In this document: piece by piece, positions 60,725 through 64,000 of the stretch
How positions within the stretch are numbered: the first letter of the stretch is position 1
How the letters are laid out: every line of letters starts with the position of its first letter
NCBI GenBank assembly: GCA_023423655.1
Contig: JAFAFE010000006.1
Span: 868,001 to 932,000 of the forward strand
Direction of reading: 5' to 3'
Origin: Pseudomonadota bacterium
GTDB taxonomy: Bacteria > Pseudomonadota > Alphaproteobacteria > Sphingomonadales > Sphingomonadaceae
Length of the DNA: 64,000 nucleotides
Position numbers and translations under genes: made by a program
The notes under the pieces: generated by a model
Told to the model about the DNA's origin: nothing
The model's input: only the letters and a program-made list of their open reading frames with translations
Database searches by the model: none

Positions 60725-61738
60725 ATGGTTGAAGCGCCTGACGTCGATGCGCTGATGCAAGGCGAACTTGGCGCATGGCTTAAAAGCCAGCAGCAGTTAC
60801 GCGATGATACGCGCAAAAAAATGTGGACACGCGGCATAGGCTGCGGCGTGCCGTTTGCGCTGCTGGTCATTGCGCTCGCGCTGGCCGGTGCGGATATGGA
60901 GTTGATCCCGCTCATCGGCATCGGCATTGCCGGGATTAGCACATGGCTGGGCTATATCCGTCGCCCCGTCGTCAATGCGATGAAAGAGCGCATGAACAAA
61001 GCGATTGCTGCGGCAATCGGCCTCGACTTTGCGCTGACGGGCGAACAGGGGCGCGACTGGCCATTAATGCTCGCGCTCTCTTTCCTTCCCGCGCATGATA
61101 AATGGTCTTTGGAAGATTTCTGGTCGGGGACGCTGAACGGCTTTCCCTTGCGGCTGTATGAAGCGCATTTGCAGCAATGGCAGGGATCGGGCAAAAACCG
61201 TAAACTTGTCACGGTATTTCGCGGGGTGATAATCGAGATTGGCTATGGTCGTCCGTTTCGCGGCACCACCTTGATCGAACGGCGCGGCACCCGCTTCAAA
61301 TTTTTCGGGCTGGTCGATGATATAAGCGCGCTCGGCATCAAGCTTGAGCAAGCGCATTTCACCCATCCCGAACTGGAGAAAAATTTTGACCTGTGGACGA
61401 GCGATCCGGTCGAGGCGCAATATCTCGTCCACCCGCTCTATGTCGAACGGCTGATTGCGGTCGAGCGCCATTATCACGGACAACAAGTGCGTGCATTATT
61501 CCATGACGGCAGGATGATTATCGCGATCCGCACCGAACCGCAATTTGAAAGCGGCTCTTTGAATTCCGGCGAAGATGCGCGGCGCTTGAAACAGACAATC
61601 GAACAATTCATGGCGGTGGCCAGATTGGCCGACAGCCTCTATGATGCGCCGGGCAAGCGCGCCGAACCGCCTGCGCCGTCCGCTCCCTCCTTCCCGTCCG
61701 CCCCGCCTTCTTCCTCTGCCCCGTCAAAGCCGTCATGA
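60725..61738 (+). CDS. DUF3137 family membrane protein
   Basis: This 337-residue protein has two membrane helices near 40-80 (GCGVPFALLVIALALAGADMELIPLIGIGIAG). A large soluble domain follows with FLPAHDKWSLEDFWSG, LYEAHLQQWQGSGKNRKLVTVFRGVIIEI and LERNFDLWTSDPVEAQYLV-like segments, characteristic of DUF3137. A Pro/Ser-rich tail ends it. DUF3137 and LemA genes are frequent neighbours and likely work together, though the process is unknown. Confidence 0.9.
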   Translation: MVEAPDVDALMQGELGAWLKSQQQLRDDTRKKMWTRGIGCGVPFALLVIALALAGADMELIPLIGIGIAGISTWLGYIRRPVVNAMKERMNKAIAAAIGLDFALTGEQGRDWPLMLALSFLPAHDKWSLEDFWSGTLNGFPLRLYEAHLQQWQGSGKNRKLVTVFRGVIIEIGYGRPFRGTTLIERRGTRFKFFGLVDDISALGIKLEQAHFTHPELEKNFDLWTSDPVEAQYLVHPLYVERLIAVERHYHGQQVRALFHDGRMIIAIRTEPQFESGSLNSGEDARRLKQTIEQFMAVARLADSLYDAPGKRAEPPAPSAPSFPSAPPSSSAPSKPS

Positions 61739-62013
61739 CCTTTTCGCTCACTTTATTTTTCATCTTCCTGATGGGCATCGCCAATTTCGCGGCACACCGC
61801 GCGATGATCGAAAGCCCCAATCCGGTCGTGCAAGCGGCTATCGCGCCGCTCCGCGGGCGCTTCGGTCAACAGGCGACCTATGTGCTGGAATTTTTCGTGC
61901 TGCTGGGCGTGATGGCGTTCGAACATCGCCACCCGCTTGTCACGCTCATCCTTTACGGGCTTTATACAATGTTCAATATGCTCACCTATTTCTGGTTCCA
62001 CCATCAGGACTGA
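61735..62013 (+). CDS. Hypothetical small inner-membrane protein
   Basis: This 92-residue protein overlaps the DUF3137 stop by 4 nt. It has two or three hydrophobic segments (LTLFFIFLMGIANF, YVLEFFVLLGVMAF, LVTLILYGLYTMFNMLTYF) and no obvious catalytic motif. It is likely cotranslated with DUF3137 and may be part of the same membrane complex. I do not recognise the family. Confidence 0.8.
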   Translation: MTFSLTLFFIFLMGIANFAAHRAMIESPNPVVQAAIAPLRGRFGQQATYVLEFFVLLGVMAFEHRHPLVTLILYGLYTMFNMLTYFWFHHQD

Positions 62014-62024
62014 TCGTTTCCTTC

Positions 62025-63224
62025 ATGCCTTTCATCAAAACCGGTTTCAAATATCTGGGCTATGCCCTGTTGTGGCTGCTCGTCGCGCTGTCGCTTGCTG
62101 TTGTGATTGTGCCGCCGTTCCTCGACCGCATCTATTATCAAGGGCCGGTGAGCGGCCATTATGATGGCGCGCGTTTCTTCAACACCGATGAAGGGCAGGG
62201 CGAATGGGTCAATGATCCGGTCGGGCGCAATAATAAACGCCCGCGCAGCTTTTTCATCCTGCGCTGGATTACCGGCAATGACGACCGCCAACCGTGGCCG
62301 GACCATGTAGCGGTCGCGACCGCGACACCGGCCAAGCTTGCGCCCTTGAAGCCCGGCGAAATGCGCGCCACATGGATTGGCCATGCGACGGTGCTTGTCG
62401 AAACGCCGGGCTTTACGATGCTCACCGATCCGATCTGGTCGGAACGGGCAGGGCCGTGGGGGATATTGGGACCAAAGCGCGTAACCGCGCCCGGTATTGC
62501 GCTTGAAGACCTCCCCAAAATCGACCTCGTGGTGGTGAGCCACAACCATTATGACCATCTTGATCTGGCCACGCTCAAAAAATTGTGGGCGCGCGACAAG
62601 CCCGCCATTGTGACGAGCCTTGGCAATGACAGCATCATCAACGGTATCGGCGTGCCGTCGCTGCCGATGGATTGGGGCGCGAACCGTAAAGTGGGGAAGG
62701 CCACCGTCCATGTCACGCGCAACCATCATTGGGGGAGCCGCTGGTTCAAGGACCGGAACCGCGCCTTATGGTCAAGCTTCACCGTCGATACCCCTTCGGG
62801 CAGTGTCTTTTTTGCAGGCGATACCGGCTATGGCGACGGTAAATGGCCGGGCGAGGCGGCGGCTGCGGCAGGGGGGCCTATAAGGCTTGCAATCATCCCC
62901 ATCGGCGCGTTCCGCTTTGGCCCCGGGCAAATGTGGACGGGCAGCCATATCGGCCCGCATCATGCGGTCAAAGTGTTTGAAGGGCTGAACGCGCATTATG
63001 GCCTCCCGATCCATTGGGGGACGTTCCAGCTATCGAGCGAAGCGCGCGAAACCCCGCCCAAAATGCTCGCGCTTGAGGCGCAATGCGCGGGGCTAAAACC
63101 CGATGCCTTTGCAGCGAAAGAGATAGGCAAGCCGTTCATGGTGCCGGAAACGGAGGAAGCCAGACCGCCCGCATCCGCGCCCAAGCCTGTATGTGATAAA
63201 GCGGCGATAGAAGCATTGCCATAG
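62025..63224 (+). CDS. MBL-fold metallo-hydrolase, RomA/NAPE-PLD-like, membrane-anchored
   Basis: This 399-residue protein has an N-terminal membrane anchor (YLGYALLWLLVALSLAVVIVPP) and a metallo-beta-lactamase domain: TWIGHATVLVETPGFTMLTDPIWSER, VVVSHNHYDHLD (HxHxDH), FAGDTGYGD and GPHHAV, PIHWGTF for the further ligands. The order is typical of RomA/N-acyl-phosphatidylethanolamine phospholipase D relatives, which act on lipids. ATG 62025 is chosen; the longer frame upstream is not coding. It follows the small membrane protein by 12 nt. Confidence 0.88.
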   Translation: MPFIKTGFKYLGYALLWLLVALSLAVVIVPPFLDRIYYQGPVSGHYDGARFFNTDEGQGEWVNDPVGRNNKRPRSFFILRWITGNDDRQPWPDHVAVATATPAKLAPLKPGEMRATWIGHATVLVETPGFTMLTDPIWSERAGPWGILGPKRVTAPGIALEDLPKIDLVVVSHNHYDHLDLATLKKLWARDKPAIVTSLGNDSIINGIGVPSLPMDWGANRKVGKATVHVTRNHHWGSRWFKDRNRALWSSFTVDTPSGSVFFAGDTGYGDGKWPGEAAAAAGGPIRLAIIPIGAFRFGPGQMWTGSHIGPHHAVKVFEGLNAHYGLPIHWGTFQLSSEARETPPKMLALEAQCAGLKPDAFAAKEIGKPFMVPETEEARPPASAPKPVCDKAAIEALP

Positions 63225-63620
63225 GATCATCTTCTACGCCCCTTGGCAGACGGGGATTGAGGGCTCACCCTTGAAAACATAGATGCACGGCAGGCAGCGC
63301 TGTCGCGTGCCGTATGGGTGCTGCCTTTTGCAGACTTACCCTTACAGGAACCGTCCGGTACCCTGCGTGAAAATCCTAAAGCCCAATCTCCGCATCCGTC
63401 ACCCGCATCCGTGGTTAAAACCTTCGGGCCCTATCGGTCCGCACAACCGCCGAATAAAAACCGTCGCGCACATTGCTCTATCATCCGCACCAACAACGCC
63501 GCAAACCGGACCCGCCGCCTTACTGCCGGCCCTTAACGACCTCGTTAGTGTGACCCGCCCGCACATCGCCACAATATCTAGTGTGTGATTTGCCTAAAAC
63601 AGGGCCACAAAATTCGCGCC
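63225..63620 (+). other. Gene-free stretch after the MBL gene
   Basis: I see no supported gene here. Open frames have no ribosome site and unlikely composition. Confidence 0.3.
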
Positions 63621-63635
63621 GGTAAAAATTTTACC
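63621..63635. promoter_or_regulatory. Perfect palindrome GGTAAAA-A-TTTTACC
   Basis: A 7-bp perfect inverted repeat with one central base, in a gap upstream of the right edge. It has the look of an operator. Confidence 0.45.
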
Positions 63636-63776
63636 GCTTGGGACCGATCATGGCTTGCGCTTTCGGATTGCCTTAGGAGGTCCGCGCGTCGCTGCACTGC
63701 AGCATGTTTTTTCCGGCGACGAAGCGACTCATATGAGCGACGAACGGTTGATGTAAATCAGCCTTAAGACTCTTGC

Positions 63777-63806
63777 ATGACAAATTGGTTGTGGCACTAT
63801 GGGTAG
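63777..63806 (+). promoter_or_regulatory. Possible leader peptide with two Trp codons and nearby stem
   Basis: A nine-codon frame encodes MTNWLWHYG, with two Trp. GGCACTAT at 63793-63800, inside the Trp-His-Tyr codons, pairs with ATAGTGCC at 63835-63842. This recalls the first stem of an amino-acid attenuator. I see no good ribosome site and no confident terminator, and the downstream gene lies beyond the window, so this is tentative. Confidence 0.25.
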
Positions 63807-64000
63807 TGGGCGGCCTGCGGGGGACACGCAACAGATAGTGCCGGAACGTTTTTGCCGCTTTTCTGCGGCGCGGACAGTTCGGCCTCGATTTGTGCCGGAT
63901 TCGTTCTTGCGGAGACGGCATAAATATTTCCCCGCCCGGGCCAAGAAAGTGTATGGTCGGGGGCTTCCCCCGATTCGAACACATCAAGAACATGTGAGGG

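Noticed and set aside
63930..63990. tRNA-like GATTCGAAC segment
   Set aside because: No acceptor stem, D-arm or anticodon arm can be built around it on either strand.
63799..64000. Open rightward frame running off the right edge
   Set aside because: Arg/Pro-rich product without a ribosome site or recognisable family; the frame is open by chance in GC-rich DNA as far as can be judged.
1..64000. CRISPR arrays, rRNA, transposases, integrases
   Set aside because: I looked for regularly spaced repeats and for these gene families and saw none.

Overview
The window looks like chromosomal DNA of an alphaproteobacterium of the order Sphingomonadales (a Sphingopyxis/Sphingorhabdus-like lineage is my best guess). 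The reasons are two large TonB-dependent receptors, a DUF2093 protein, a DUF6683-like secreted protein, DUF3617 and LemA/DUF3137 genes, many GTG/TTG starts, and short palindrome-ended intergenic repeats of the kind common in sphingomonads. This placement rests on recalled family knowledge, not on a search. I see no rRNA, tRNA, CRISPR array, integrase or transposase.

Layout. 1-2898 (minus): a TonB-dependent receptor cut by the left edge. 3423-10874 (plus): a housekeeping run of pdxH, a CDF metal exporter, DUF2093, an M23 lipoprotein, a J-domain chaperone, a YihY membrane protein, fabI, a 30-residue membrane peptide and aroC. 10926-17170: the leftward nadD-rsfS-rlmH ribosome/NAD set, split between rsfS and rlmH by a rightward YqiJ/flotillin pair and a DUF6683-like gene. 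17587-20906: an aldehyde dehydrogenase and a ThDP enzyme. 21134-23527 (minus): CsbD, then overlapping kynureninase and tryptophan dioxygenase genes for tryptophan breakdown. 23803-27503: DUF486, DUF167, an SDR and uvrB.

27739-28724 is an AT-richer three-gene island in which a SeqA-N/RHH-like + RAMA-like protein precedes HicA and a short HicB. Its promoter sits inside a perfect 10-bp inverted repeat. 28835-37024 holds YoaK, NamZ, a CHASE2-EAL phosphodiesterase, a 31-residue peptide with its own promoter and terminator, a lipoprotein, an outer-membrane protein gene broken by an amber codon, and a Sel1-like secreted protein. 37389-41562 holds gdhA (TTG start), an FMN reductase, a pirin and a divergent LysR regulator. 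41559-42761 is an AT-rich serine protease gene flanked by a 41-bp direct repeat of the lysR 3' end. 43416-47754 holds the second TonB receptor and two paralogous small secreted proteins whose genes end in an identical 50-nt block.

48087-53953 encodes envelope and surface proteins: DUF3617, a VOC protein, a lipoprotein, a LysM/peptidase/lysozyme protein without a signal peptide, a PA14-like surface protein and an EF-hand protein. 54325-63224 holds class I fumarase, three recent tandem paralogues of an unknown membrane protein, a secreted protein, an NTF2-like protein, a serine beta-lactamase-like hydrolase, LemA, DUF3137, a small membrane protein and an MBL-fold hydrolase. The last 0.8 kb has no clear gene but carries a palindrome and a possible Trp-codon leader peptide.

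The parts most worth following up are the RAMA-HicA-HicB island, the duplicated-end protease insertion, the amber-interrupted porin, the tandem membrane-protein family and the two self-contained mini-peptide units.
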